Below, piece by piece: positions 1-7,403 of a DNA stretch of 20,335 nucleotides. Position numbers and translations under genes: made by a program. The notes below the pieces were generated by a model. It made no database searches. It saw only the letters and a program-made list of their open reading frames with translations, and was not told the DNA's origin. The DNA is taken from the NCBI GenBank assembly GCA_035934995.1, contig DASYXI010000013.1:1-20335 (forward strand), in the 5' to 3' direction. This DNA comes from REEB95 sp035934995. Lineage in GTDB: Bacteria > Pseudomonadota > Alphaproteobacteria > ATCC43930 > CGMCC-115725. Within the stretch, counting starts at the first letter, position 1; the number at the start of each line of letters is the position of its first letter.

Positions 1-1
1 C

Positions 2-1375
2 ATCGAATGGGCGGCGGCGCAGAAGTGGTGCAACGGCAAGGTCGGCATTAACGGCATCTCCTATTACGCGATGAACGCTTGGCTCGCGGCTTCGTCGCAG
101 CCGCCGCATCTCACCGCGATCTGTGCCTGGGAAGGTGCCGCCGACTGGTATCGCGATTCGACCCATCACGGCGGCATCCTCTCGACCTTCTGGGCCAACT
201 GGTACGACATGCAGGTGAAGTCGGTGCAGCACGGCTTGGGGCTCCGCGGGCCGAAGAGCGCCGTCACCGGCGAGCTGGTGTGCGGGCCGGAGACGCTGAG
301 CGACGCCGAACTCGCGGCCAACCGCTGCGACTTCGGCAACGACATTCTGGCGCATCCGTTCGACGACGACTGGTATCAGACGCGCTCGCCCGACTGGCGG
401 CGGGTCAAGGTGCCGCTGCTGTCGGCTGCCAACTGGGGCGGGCAGGGGCTGCACCCGCGCGGCAATTTCGAAGCCTTCCTGCGCGCCGCCAGCCGCCAAA
501 AATGGCTCGAGGTCCACGGCGGCACGCATTGGGTCGAGTTCTATACCGATTACGGCGTCGGCTTGCAGAAGCGCTTCTTCGCTTATTTCCTCAAGGGCGA
601 AAAGAACGGCTGGAACAAGGAGCCCAAGGTGCGGCTCCAGGTCCGGCACGTCGACGGCTTCCGCGAGCGCTTCGAGAAGGAATGGCCGCTCAAGCGCACG
701 CGCTGGACCAAATTCCATTTGCGGCCCGATTTGACACTCGACGCCAAGCCGGCGACGAAAAAGGCGACGCGCACCTTCGCCGCGCTGGGCGACGGCTTGA
801 CCTTCATGAGCGCGCCGGTCGCGCACGCGACCGAGATCACCGGGCCCATTGCCGCGCGGCTCGTCGTATCGTCCTCGACCACCGACGCCGACCTCTTCCT
901 GGTCTTGCGGCTGTTCGATCCCGCGGGCAAGGAAGTCGCGTTCCAGGGCGCGCTCGATCCGCACACGCCGATCGCGCAAGGCTGGCTGCGCGCTTCGCAT
1001 CGGCGTCTCGACCGCCGGCTGACGCGGCCGTGGCGGCCCTATCACACGCACGACAAGGCCGAACCGCTGAAGCCCGGCGGCAAGGTGACACTCGACATCG
1101 AGCTGTGGCCGACCTCGATTGTCGTTCCCAAGGGCTGGCGCGTCGGCCTGTCGGTGCGCGGCCGCGATTATGAACATGATGGACCGGCGGCGGCGCTTTC
1201 CAACATGAAGCATCCGATGCGCGGCTGCGGCCCGTTCCTCCACAACGATCGGCGCGACCGGCCGGCGCCGCTCTTCAGCGGCGATACCACGCTCTATTTC
1301 GGTGGCGGTGCGGCGGCCTATATGCTGTTGCCGATCATTCCGGCTAAGCCTGCGCGGCGCAGCAAATCCCGATGA
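2..1375 (+). CDS. CocE/NonD family serine hydrolase, 5'-truncated by the window edge
   Basis: The reading frame is open from base 2, so the true start lies upstream. The nucleophile elbow GISYY is visible, with its serine codon at 59–61. This matches the GxSYx motif of X-Pro dipeptidyl-peptidase/cocaine-esterase-like alpha/beta hydrolases. Downstream comes the NWGGQG…RGN segment, then GTHW, which probably carries the catalytic His. The last roughly 170 residues resemble the beta jelly-roll C-terminal domain (PepX_C) of this family. The usual GWYD-type acidic residue is not obvious, because NWGGQG occupies that place. Family members hydrolyse esters or amides; the substrate here cannot be inferred. 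The stop codon overlaps the start of the next gene (ATGA), so the two are probably translationally coupled. Family is confident, specificity is not. Confidence 0.85.
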   Translation: MEWAAAQKWCNGKVGINGISYYAMNAWLAASSQPPHLTAICAWEGAADWYRDSTHHGGILSTFWANWYDMQVKSVQHGLGLRGPKSAVTGELVCGPETLSDAELAANRCDFGNDILAHPFDDDWYQTRSPDWRRVKVPLLSAANWGGQGLHPRGNFEAFLRAASRQKWLEVHGGTHWVEFYTDYGVGLQKRFFAYFLKGEKNGWNKEPKVRLQVRHVDGFRERFEKEWPLKRTRWTKFHLRPDLTLDAKPATKKATRTFAALGDGLTFMSAPVAHATEITGPIAARLVVSSSTTDADLFLVLRLFDPAGKEVAFQGALDPHTPIAQGWLRASHRRLDRRLTRPWRPYHTHDKAEPLKPGGKVTLDIELWPTSIVVPKGWRVGLSVRGRDYEHDGPAAALSNMKHPMRGCGPFLHNDRRDRPAPLFSGDTTLYFGGGAAAYMLLPIIPAKPARRSKSR

Positions 1376-2487
1376 GCGAAACACCAACCGATAGCGGGCT
1401 CGGCGAGCAGTTTGCGACGTTGCACGAGATCGTGCGGGCGGCGCGCAACGCGCTGCCGACGAATTTCTGGGATTACCTGACCGGCGCTGCCGAAACCGAG
1501 ACGACGTTGCGGCGCAATCGCCTGGCGATCGACAGTCTTGGCTTCCGGCCGCGGGTGCTCCGCGACGTGTCGCAGATCGACAGCACGGCGCAGATTTTCG
1601 GCAAGCCCGCGCGGTTACCTGTTCTGCTCGCACCCATAGGCTCGATCGAGAATCTCAACGCCGAAGGCACGGCCGCGGTGGCGCGCGCCGCGGCCGCGTT
1701 CGGCGTGCCGACGGTGGTGAGTTCGGTGGCCAAGCCCGGGCTTGAAGCGACGGCGCAAGCCGAGCCGGCGGGCCGCCGCATCTTCCAGCTCTATGTCCGC
1801 GGCGACGAGGCGTGGGTCGACGATTTCGGCAGCCGGGCGGTCGCGCATGGCTACGAGGCGTTCTGCTTTACCGTCGATACGTCGATGTACGGACGCCGCG
1901 AGCGCGACATCGCCAAGCGCTACGTCGTCGGCGGCCGGCGTCACGTCGTGCCCGAAATGGAGCGCTTCCAGGCGGCGTTCGACTGGGATGGCGTTGCGCG
2001 CTTCAAGGCCAAGCACAAGCTACCGATCGTGCTCAAAGGCATCGTCACCGCCGAGGACGCCGAACGCGCCTGCCAGCTGGGCGCGGCCTGCGTTTATGTC
2101 TCGAATCACGGCGGGCGGCAGCTCGATCAGGGGCGCGGCGCGCTCGACGCGCTGCCCGAGGTGGTGGCGGCGGTCAAAGGCCGTGTGCCGGTCATCGTCG
2201 ACGGCGGCTTTTGTCGCGGTAACGACGTCGTCAAGGCGCTGGTGCTCGGCGCCGCCGCGGTCGGCATCGGCCGGCTTTACTGCTACGGCCTCGCGGCGGC
2301 CGGCGATGCGGGCGTTCGCCGCGTGCTTGAGCTGCTCGAGATCGAGATCCGCATGTGCCTCGGCCTCCTTGGTGTCACGCGGTACGCCGATCTCAAGCGC
2401 GACATGGTGGTACCGGCACCGCCGGTTTATCCGCCGCACGTGCTGTCGGCCTTTCCGCTGCTCGATTTGAGCCAACCCGGCTACTGA
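1372..2487 (+). CDS. FMN-dependent alpha-hydroxy-acid oxidase/dehydrogenase (LldD/glycolate oxidase family)
   Basis: This 371-residue TIM-barrel flavoenzyme oxidises a 2-hydroxy acid to a 2-keto acid using FMN. The catalytic set known from spinach glycolate oxidase can be aligned by eye: Tyr35 in WDY (Tyr24 there), Tyr141 in FQLYV, Asp169 in TVDT, Lys222 in VLKG, and His246 and Arg249 in SNHGGRQ. Length is normal for the family. The phosphate-binding segment reads DGGFCRG instead of the more common DGGxRRG, a modest variation. The start overlaps the upstream hydrolase stop by 4 nt, implying one transcript. No TM segment is seen, so it is probably soluble. The substrate (lactate, glycolate, mandelate or another hydroxy acid) cannot be decided, so no gene symbol is given. 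Confidence 0.9.
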   Translation: MSETPTDSGLGEQFATLHEIVRAARNALPTNFWDYLTGAAETETTLRRNRLAIDSLGFRPRVLRDVSQIDSTAQIFGKPARLPVLLAPIGSIENLNAEGTAAVARAAAAFGVPTVVSSVAKPGLEATAQAEPAGRRIFQLYVRGDEAWVDDFGSRAVAHGYEAFCFTVDTSMYGRRERDIAKRYVVGGRRHVVPEMERFQAAFDWDGVARFKAKHKLPIVLKGIVTAEDAERACQLGAACVYVSNHGGRQLDQGRGALDALPEVVAAVKGRVPVIVDGGFCRGNDVVKALVLGAAAVGIGRLYCYGLAAAGDAGVRRVLELLEIEIRMCLGLLGVTRYADLKRDMVVPAPPVYPPHVLSAFPLLDLSQPGY

Positions 2488-2556
2488 ACGTCTGCCACAC
2501 CGTCGGTTGATCTGACGCCGTCGGCCGCGATTCGCGTCAACTCTTCCGACGCTTGA

Positions 2557-2666
2557 TTAATATTAACCATGTCAGCGTTACATTTATTACTTTCGACTTA
2601 TAGTATTAACCAACTTTCTGTGCCGCCTTAACTATATTTATCTTGTACTTATAATGTTTTAACCAT
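2557..2666. promoter_or_regulatory. AT-rich regulatory block with repeated TTAACC elements
   Basis: This stretch is far poorer in G/C than its surroundings: 34 of 120 bases in 2551–2670. It holds TTAA at 2557, TTAACCAT at 2563–2570, TTAACCAA at 2606–2613, TTAACT at 2628–2633 and TTAACCAT at 2659–2666, all in the same orientation. TTAACCAT resembles the half-site of the alphaproteobacterial cell-cycle regulator CtrA, but no pair has the full TTAA-N7-TTAA spacing. Which regulator binds is inference. Confidence 0.5.
2628..2655 (+). promoter_or_regulatory. Probable promoter of the two-TM membrane protein gene
   Basis: A perfect -10 hexamer TATAAT lies at 2650–2655. A -35-like TTAACT (4 of 6 to TTGACA) lies at 2628–2633 with a 16-nt spacer. 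The -35 is itself one of the TTAAC repeats, an arrangement seen where a response regulator activates from a site overlapping -35. The inferred start near 2662 leaves a leader of about 75 nt, and the last TTAACCAT (2659–2666) would sit on the transcription start. Confidence 0.5.
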
Positions 2667-2736
2667 AAAACACTCAGCGTGGATTGAGCACAGGCGCGAT
2701 TGGGATCGCGCCGTGCGTCGGTAAAAGGGTATGGCA

Positions 2737-3258
2737 ATGCAGTCTTCATCCGGCACAGGTTTTGGCACGTCGTTGCTGCTGTTCGCGCTTTCGGCGGTCG
2801 GCGGCACGGCGGTGACCTTGTTTCTGATCATCTCGCTCAGCCCGCTGGTCGCGCTGTTTCCGCCGACTTCGGGTGCGCCGGAGATCGCGTACGGCATCGC
2901 CCTGATGTGGGGCTTGGTGGTGACCGCGACGATTGCGGTGCTGTCGATCGGCAGCTATCGCCGCCGGCGTCAGACTCCCGATTTCTACGATGCCGGCTGG
3001 CAGGAACGCTATGTTCCGAAGGCGCCGCTGCATGCCGCGCCCGCCGCGCCGCACGCTATGGCGCGGCCGGCGTTCGACGCCCGCTTGCGCCAAATGGATG
3101 CGCTGATGGCAGCCAACCAGGCGTTGGTCGAACGGCTCGAACGCGCCGCACCGCGCGCGCAGCCCGCCGCACAGATCGCGCCGCTCCGTCCACGGGCTGT
3201 GCAGCCGCAACCGCGCCCGGTGCCGATGCCGGCGCAACGGTTGCGCGCCTACCGCTAA
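2737..3258 (+). CDS. Hypothetical membrane protein with two TM helices and a Pro/Ala/Arg-rich tail
   Basis: I do not recognise this family. The protein is 173 residues from the ATG at 2737. That start is preferred over the ATG at 2731 because AAAGGG at 2724–2729 is 7 nt from 2737 but only 1 nt from 2731. Two hydrophobic stretches (about residues 8–40 and 50–72) predict two membrane helices. An RRRR cluster directly after the second suggests both termini are cytoplasmic. Residues about 105–130 (ARLRQMDALMAANQALVERLERA) could form a short amphipathic or coiled-coil helix. The rest is Pro/Ala/Arg/Gln-rich and probably disordered. It is a single-gene unit behind the AT-rich TTAACC-repeat region and converges on the histidine kinase locus. 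Codon choice matches its neighbours. Confidence 0.7.
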   Translation: MQSSSGTGFGTSLLLFALSAVGGTAVTLFLIISLSPLVALFPPTSGAPEIAYGIALMWGLVVTATIAVLSIGSYRRRRQTPDFYDAGWQERYVPKAPLHAAPAAPHAMARPAFDARLRQMDALMAANQALVERLERAAPRAQPAAQIAPLRPRAVQPQPRPVPMPAQRLRAYR

Positions 3259-3270
3259 ATCGCTGCTGCG

Positions 3271-3438
3271 TTAGAACGGAAAGCCGAGCCGGACCTGGCC
3301 GACCGAACTCCGGTCGCTGCCGTTAGCGCCGGCCGAGCCGTGCACCGTGTTGTCGCTGCAACGCGCCAGCAGCAGGATGGCCAGCGCGGCCATCGTGGCG
3401 CGAAACGCAAAACGCAGACGAGGCCTTGAACCGGTCAT
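3271..3438 (-). CDS. Possible small exported or membrane-anchored protein (55 aa)
   Basis: A short frame lies directly downstream of the histidine kinase stop on the same strand. The ATG at 3438 is preceded by GAGGA about 7 nt upstream, a good ribosome binding site. An in-frame upstream ATG at 3513 would overlap the kinase gene and lacks such a site. The N-terminus has basic residues followed by a hydrophobic run (ATMAALAILLLA), then RCSDN and a Gly/Ser-rich tail. It looks like a signal peptide with a near-lipobox, but Arg before the Cys does not fit a signal peptidase II site. No family is recognised. It may be a genuine small protein co-transcribed with the kinase, or a chance frame. Confidence 0.35.
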   Translation of the reverse strand: MTGSRPRLRFAFRATMAALAILLLARCSDNTVHGSAGANGSDRSSVGQVRLGFPF

Positions 3439-3494
3439 CGGCGGATCCTCGAGCGGCATTCTAACGCCGCCACGAAACGACGCCAGCCGGTCGA

Positions 3495-5600
3495 TCAGCC
3501 GACGCCGCGCCACAACGCAGCGTGGCTGCCGTCGTCGGCGGAGGCCATGGCCGGCAATGTGACGGTGACGGTTGTGCCGCGGCCTGGGGTGCTGGCGATC
3601 GAGAATTGGCCGCCATGGAGCTCGACGAGGCTCTTGGAGAGGGGCAGGCCCAGGCCGGTGCCTTCGTGGGCGCGGGTCATGGCGTTGGAGATCTGGCCGA
3701 AGGGCTCGAGCGCCTTGGGGATGTCGGCCTCGGCCATGCCGATGCCGGTGTCATGGACGGCGATCTCGACGGCGCCCTCCCAGGCCTTGGCGGTCACCGT
3801 GACGGTGCCGCCGGCGGGGGTGAACTTGATGGCATTGGACAGCAGGTTGAGCAGCACCTGGCGGATGCGGGTGAGGTCGACGCGCACCGCCGGCAGGTCC
3901 GGGGCGATGTCCTGCACCAGCTTGAGCCGGGCGGTCTCGGCCCGCGGCGCCACCAGCCGCACCGCCTCGTCGATGACCGGCGCCAGCGCCGCGGCCTCCA
4001 GCCGCAGCTCGGTCTTGCCCGACTGCAGCTTGGCGATATCCAGAATGTCGTTGATGATCGTCAGCAGGTGCTCGCCGCTGCGCCGGATCAGCGTCGCATA
4101 CTCCCGATACCGCGCCGGCTGCGGCCCGAACATCCCTTGCTCGATGATCTGCGAAAACCCAATCACCGCATTCAACGGCGTGCGCAATTCGTGGCTCATA
4201 TTCGCCAGGAACGAGCTCTTGGTGCGATCGGCGCGTTCGGCGATCTCGCGCGCCTGGCGTTCGAGGCGCTCACTGCGCCTTATCGCCTCCTCTTGCTGCT
4301 TCAGGCGCGTGATATCGGTGTAAAAGCACGCGGTGCCGCCGTCGGCGGCGCGCCGCTCGCGCGTCAGTAGCCAACGCCCGTCGCTCAGGCGCTGGACAAG
4401 TTCGGTGGTGGCTTGGCGATGCGCGCGCACGCGCTGCTCGATCAGCGCTTCGCGCGTCTTCTCGTCGCTTGCGTCGGCCCAGCCGCCGGTTTCGGCGACT
4501 TGCCGGATGATGGTCTCGAAGCGTGCGCCAGGCACGACCAGCGGCTGCACGGGTGGCGTGTAATATTCGACGTAGGTGCGGTTGCACAGCACCAAACGGT
4601 CGTCGGCGTCGTACAGCGCGAAACCCCCGGGCGTGCTTTCGATCGCGTCGTGCAGCCGGATTTCGGCGGTGCTGCGCGCGCGCTCCTCCGCGGCGAGTCG
4701 CCAAGCGAGCCAAAACGCCACCACGGTGACGATCACCATGATCCCGGAATCGAAGATCAGGAAATTGCGGAAGGCGGGCGACATCCAGACCGGCGGACCA
4801 GCCACGATCAGCTGCAATGGGAAGCCGTCGACTTCGCGGATGGCCAAGATGTCGTGCGCATACCGCGCCAGGGCCTGGTTGACCGTGGTGTCGGTGCGGA
4901 TACCGGTGCCGGCGAGAATGGTGCCGTCGCTCTCGTGCACCAGGAGCGCCGTGGTGTTCGACAACGTGCCCGGCATTGCTGCGAAATAGGACGGCTCGAC
5001 AATGGCGACGACGGTGCCGATCCGTGTACCTGCCGCGTCGGCGATCGGCCGGCTCATGCCGAAGTACGGTACAACGCCGGCCCCGGAAACGAGACCGCCG
5101 ATGCACAGGCCGGACTCGCTGACGCTAGCGAATTCGGCAAAATACCGCTGGTCGGCTATGGCACGCGGCGCCGGCGGATAGCCGGACGAGTCGAGCGCGA
5201 CCGTGCCGTCGCGACCCAGCACCAACAGCGCACGTACCGACGGTGGGCGCACGCCTTCCTCGGTTAGCGTCGCCTGGTCAATCGGCCCCAGTGTGCCAAT
5301 TGCCATGCTGGCCTTTAGCCGTGTTGCGGTTGCCGCCAAAGCCGAATCGATCGCGGTAAAGGTCTGACTGGCCTGCTCGGCCAACATGGTCGCGGTCGCA
5401 TCGCGTGCGGCGGCTTCGCGCGCGGCAGTCGTCGAATAGAAATGATAGACGAAAAGGGCGTTGGCGCCGTGCAGGAACGCAATCAGCACGACGGTGACGA
5501 TCAGGATGCGCGGCGCGAGCAACCGTCGGCGCGCGCCATCGGCCATGCCGACGGACACGCGGTTCGAATCAGCCCGCCTGATGAAGCGCCACACGGTCAT
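3495..5600 (-). CDS. Membrane sensor histidine kinase (dCache-like sensor, PAS, HisKA, HATPase)
   Basis: With the ATG at 5600 the protein has 701 residues. An in-frame TTG at 5627 and an ATG at 5546 are alternatives, and none has a strong ribosome binding site. Order of parts: TM helix about 32–54; extracytoplasmic sensor about 60–275 resembling a Cache/PDC domain; second TM about 280–302; PAS about 317–435; HisKA with SHELRTPLN (phospho-acceptor His470); HATPase with N box NLLSNAIKF (Asn589), G1 DTGIGM (617–622) and G2 GTGLGL (647–652). All key kinase motifs are intact and there is no receiver domain. The segment FLANMSHELRTPLNAVIGFS, with FGP and RYREYA following, resembles the PleC/DivJ/PdhS group of alphaproteobacterial kinases. 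No response regulator gene is adjacent, so it is an orphan kinase. The ligand is unknown. Confidence 0.92.
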   Translation of the reverse strand: MTVWRFIRRADSNRVSVGMADGARRRLLAPRILIVTVVLIAFLHGANALFVYHFYSTTAAREAAARDATATMLAEQASQTFTAIDSALAATATRLKASMAIGTLGPIDQATLTEEGVRPPSVRALLVLGRDGTVALDSSGYPPAPRAIADQRYFAEFASVSESGLCIGGLVSGAGVVPYFGMSRPIADAAGTRIGTVVAIVEPSYFAAMPGTLSNTTALLVHESDGTILAGTGIRTDTTVNQALARYAHDILAIREVDGFPLQLIVAGPPVWMSPAFRNFLIFDSGIMVIVTVVAFWLAWRLAAEERARSTAEIRLHDAIESTPGGFALYDADDRLVLCNRTYVEYYTPPVQPLVVPGARFETIIRQVAETGGWADASDEKTREALIEQRVRAHRQATTELVQRLSDGRWLLTRERRAADGGTACFYTDITRLKQQEEAIRRSERLERQAREIAERADRTKSSFLANMSHELRTPLNAVIGFSQIIEQGMFGPQPARYREYATLIRRSGEHLLTIINDILDIAKLQSGKTELRLEAAALAPVIDEAVRLVAPRAETARLKLVQDIAPDLPAVRVDLTRIRQVLLNLLSNAIKFTPAGGTVTVTAKAWEGAVEIAVHDTGIGMAEADIPKALEPFGQISNAMTRAHEGTGLGLPLSKSLVELHGGQFSIASTPGRGTTVTVTLPAMASADDGSHAALWRGVG

Positions 5601-5684
5601 CTCGGTGTGAAAGACGGTAACCCTCAACCTACGAGGGTAATCCGCGCCGGCTTAGCACCGAGTTAACCCCTCCGAACGCCCGTC

Positions 5685-5709
5685 GGTTATGATTAAAAAA
5701 ATCTAAACC
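5685..5709. repeat. Imperfect inverted repeat between the kinase and aldolase genes
   Basis: GGTTATGATT (5685–5694) and AATCTAAACC (5700–5709) form an inverted repeat with 8 of 10 positions matching around an A5 centre. It lies in the roughly 120-nt divergent gap and contains a -10-like TATGAT (5688–5693). TTAACC (5663–5668) lies 19 nt upstream of that box, where a -35 would be. It could be an operator or promoter of the aldolase gene; the sequence alone does not decide. Confidence 0.3.
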
Positions 5710-5719
5710 GGAGTCCGTC

Positions 5720-6868
5720 GTGTCCGAAGTCCAGCCCGCAAGCCCGAATGCCGCGTTGCTTGGCCGCCCCGGTGGCCGGGCCATGCTGGATACGCCGGCG
5801 TTGGTGGTCGATCGCGCGGCGCTGGACCGCAACATTGCCGCCATGGCGGCGCACGCACGCGCCGCCGGTATTGCATTACGGCCGCACATCAAGACCCACA
5901 AATCTGTCGCCATCGCACGGCGCCAGGTGGCGGCCGGTGCGCTCGGCGTGTCGTGCGTCACACTCGGCGAGGCCGAGATCATGGTGCGCGCCGGCGTTCC
6001 GGGCGTGCACCTGACGTCGCCGCCGGTGACGGCGGCAAAGCTCGCACGGCTTGCCGCCTTGGCGCGCACGCCGCATCGCGGTCTCAGCGTCGTGATCGAT
6101 CACGCCGATACCGTCGCCGCGCTCAGCGCGGCGTTGCACGGGGCGTCGGCGCCGCTCGCCGTGCTGGTCGACATCGATGCCGGGCAGGGCCGCACTGGTT
6201 GCACCATCGAAGCGGCGCCAGCACTGGTGCGCGCCGTGCAGGGCGCGCCCGGTCTTCGCCTGGCCGGCATTCAGGCTTATGCCGGCCATCTGCAACATGT
6301 CGCGGTCCGCGCCGAGCGGCGCGAGCGCAGCCTGCGGCTCGCCGAGCGCTTGCGCGGCTTGTTACGGCAACTCGCGGCGATGGGTCTGCCGGTGCCGATC
6401 GTCACCGGCGGCGGCACCGGCACCTTCGATCTCGATCCCGAAGCGCGCGTCTTCACCGAGCTCCAGGTCGGTTCCTACGTCTTCATGGACGTCGAATATC
6501 TGCAGGCGCTCGCCGACGGGCGCAACGCGCCGCCGTTCGAAACCGCGTTGTTCGTCGCGACGGCGGTGATCGGCGTCAATCAGCCCGCTTATCTCGTGAC
6601 CGATGCCGGCCTCAAGTGCTTTGCCACCGAAGGTCCACGGCCCGAACCGGCGCGCGGCGCGCCTTCGGGCAGCCGCTACGCGTTCTTCGGCGACGAGCAC
6701 GGCAAGCTGTTCGTGCCGACGGATGCCGCGCGACCGGCGCTCGGCGCGGTGATCGAATGCGTCACGCCGCACCGCGATCCGACCGTCAACCTGCACGATT
6801 TCTATCATGTGGTCGACGGCGACACGTTGGTCGAAATCTGGCCGGTCGATGCGCGCGGCAAGCGCTAG
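5720..6868 (+). CDS. D-threonine aldolase-like PLP enzyme (DSD1/alanine-racemase fold)
   Basis: This 382-residue enzyme starts at a GTG; GGAG at 5710–5713 lies 6 nt upstream, which supports that choice. The N-terminal alanine-racemase-like barrel carries PHIKTHK, and Lys58 is the probable PLP Schiff-base lysine. The PLP phosphate region includes TGGGTGT (229–235). Near the C-terminus, PHRDPTVNLHD contains His351-x-Asp353. D-threonine aldolases use His-x-Asp to bind a divalent metal, whereas D-serine dehydratases of the same fold use His-x-Cys. The expected reaction is therefore metal-dependent retro-aldol cleavage of a D-3-hydroxy-amino acid to glycine and an aldehyde. A 3-hydroxyaspartate aldolase is a close alternative. 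It is divergent from the histidine kinase and ends 1 nt from the convergent RidA gene. Confidence 0.85.
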   Translation: MSEVQPASPNAALLGRPGGRAMLDTPALVVDRAALDRNIAAMAAHARAAGIALRPHIKTHKSVAIARRQVAAGALGVSCVTLGEAEIMVRAGVPGVHLTSPPVTAAKLARLAALARTPHRGLSVVIDHADTVAALSAALHGASAPLAVLVDIDAGQGRTGCTIEAAPALVRAVQGAPGLRLAGIQAYAGHLQHVAVRAERRERSLRLAERLRGLLRQLAAMGLPVPIVTGGGTGTFDLDPEARVFTELQVGSYVFMDVEYLQALADGRNAPPFETALFVATAVIGVNQPAYLVTDAGLKCFATEGPRPEPARGAPSGSRYAFFGDEHGKLFVPTDAARPALGAVIECVTPHRDPTVNLHDFYHVVDGDTLVEIWPVDARGKR

Positions 6869-6869
6869 A

Positions 6870-7250
6870 CTATTTCGCTGCGAACGCCTCGACCTCGACC
6901 AGCCACTCGGACTTCACCAGCGATTGCACCACCACCGTGGTCGAAACCGGGCGCGCCGCGCCCAGAATCTTTGCACGCACTTCGCTGTAGCCGGCGATAT
7001 TTTCCTGTTTGGTCAGGTACGTGTTGATCTTGACCAGATTGTCGACGCCCATGCCGGCCGATTCGAGGACGTTGATGATGTTGCGCCAGACCTGCTCGGT
7101 CTGCGCCTTGATTCCCTGCGGCGTCGTGCCGTCTTTGGCGACGGGAATCTGGCCGGCAATGAACAGCACGCGCTGTCCGGCCGGAATCTCGACACCCAGG
7201 CTGTACGGGCCGTTTGGCGGCGGCGATGCCGCGGGATTGTGGATTTTCAT
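6870..7250 (-). CDS. RidA/YjgF family protein (enamine/imine deaminase)
   Basis: The protein has 126 residues, the normal length for this trimeric family. The diagnostic C-terminal block RPVSTTVVVQSL…LVEVEAFA is present, including the Arg of the RP pair that binds the substrate carboxylate in active RidA proteins. Family members hydrolyse reactive enamines and imines such as 2-aminoacrylate made by PLP-dependent dehydratases. Subgroup assignment, and so the exact substrate, is not possible by eye. GGAG sits 7 nt before the ATG on the minus strand. The gene is tail to tail with the PLP-enzyme gene (1-nt gap) and divergent from the universal stress gene. The pairing with a PLP enzyme is suggestive, but the two are not co-transcribed. 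Confidence 0.9.
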   Translation of the reverse strand: MKIHNPAASPPPNGPYSLGVEIPAGQRVLFIAGQIPVAKDGTTPQGIKAQTEQVWRNIINVLESAGMGVDNLVKINTYLTKQENIAGYSEVRAKILGAARPVSTTVVVQSLVKSEWLVEVEAFAAK

Positions 7251-7291
7251 GCTTGTCTCCGCCAGGAAGGGGCCGCCGGAATGGCGGCGCC

Positions 7292-7320
7292 ATCGAAAAC
7301 CCCGGCGCGTGGGGTGTCAA
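7292..7320 (-). promoter_or_regulatory. Candidate promoter of the RidA gene
   Basis: Read on the minus strand, a perfect TTGACA (7320–7315) is followed by a 17-nt spacer and TTCGAT (7297–7292, 3 of 6 to TATAAT). The spacer holds the small inverted repeat CCCC-N7-GGGG. The strong -35 and correct spacing support it; the -10 is weak. Confidence 0.4.
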
Positions 7321-7350
7321 CCGCCTGCTTGACGCATGTGTCCGCCGGAC

Positions 7351-7379
7351 TTGGGCGGGCGACATGCCGCCGGTATAAT
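7351..7379 (+). promoter_or_regulatory. Candidate promoter of the universal stress protein gene
   Basis: TATAAT at 7374–7379 is a perfect -10 box. TTGGGC at 7351–7356 (3 of 6 to TTGACA) lies 17 nt upstream. The predicted start near 7386 gives a leader of under 20 nt before the ATG at 7404, with GGAGG at 7395–7399. Confidence 0.5.
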
Positions 7380-7403
7380 GCCCCTGCGACGGGCGGAGGC
7401 AGA

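Noticed and set aside
2557..2666. A full CtrA box (TTAA-N7-TTAA)
   Set aside because: The TTAA elements start at 2557, 2563, 2606, 2628 and 2659; no pair has an 11-nt start-to-start distance. Only half-site-like elements can be claimed.
2557..2666. AT-rich block as a replication origin or attachment site
   Set aside because: No DnaA-box cluster, integrase, tRNA or flanking direct repeats were seen; promoter function explains it more simply.
6807..7403. Upstream extension of the universal stress frame
   Set aside because: It is antisense to the RidA gene, and the ATG at 7404 has a GGAGG site and begins the UspA fold exactly.
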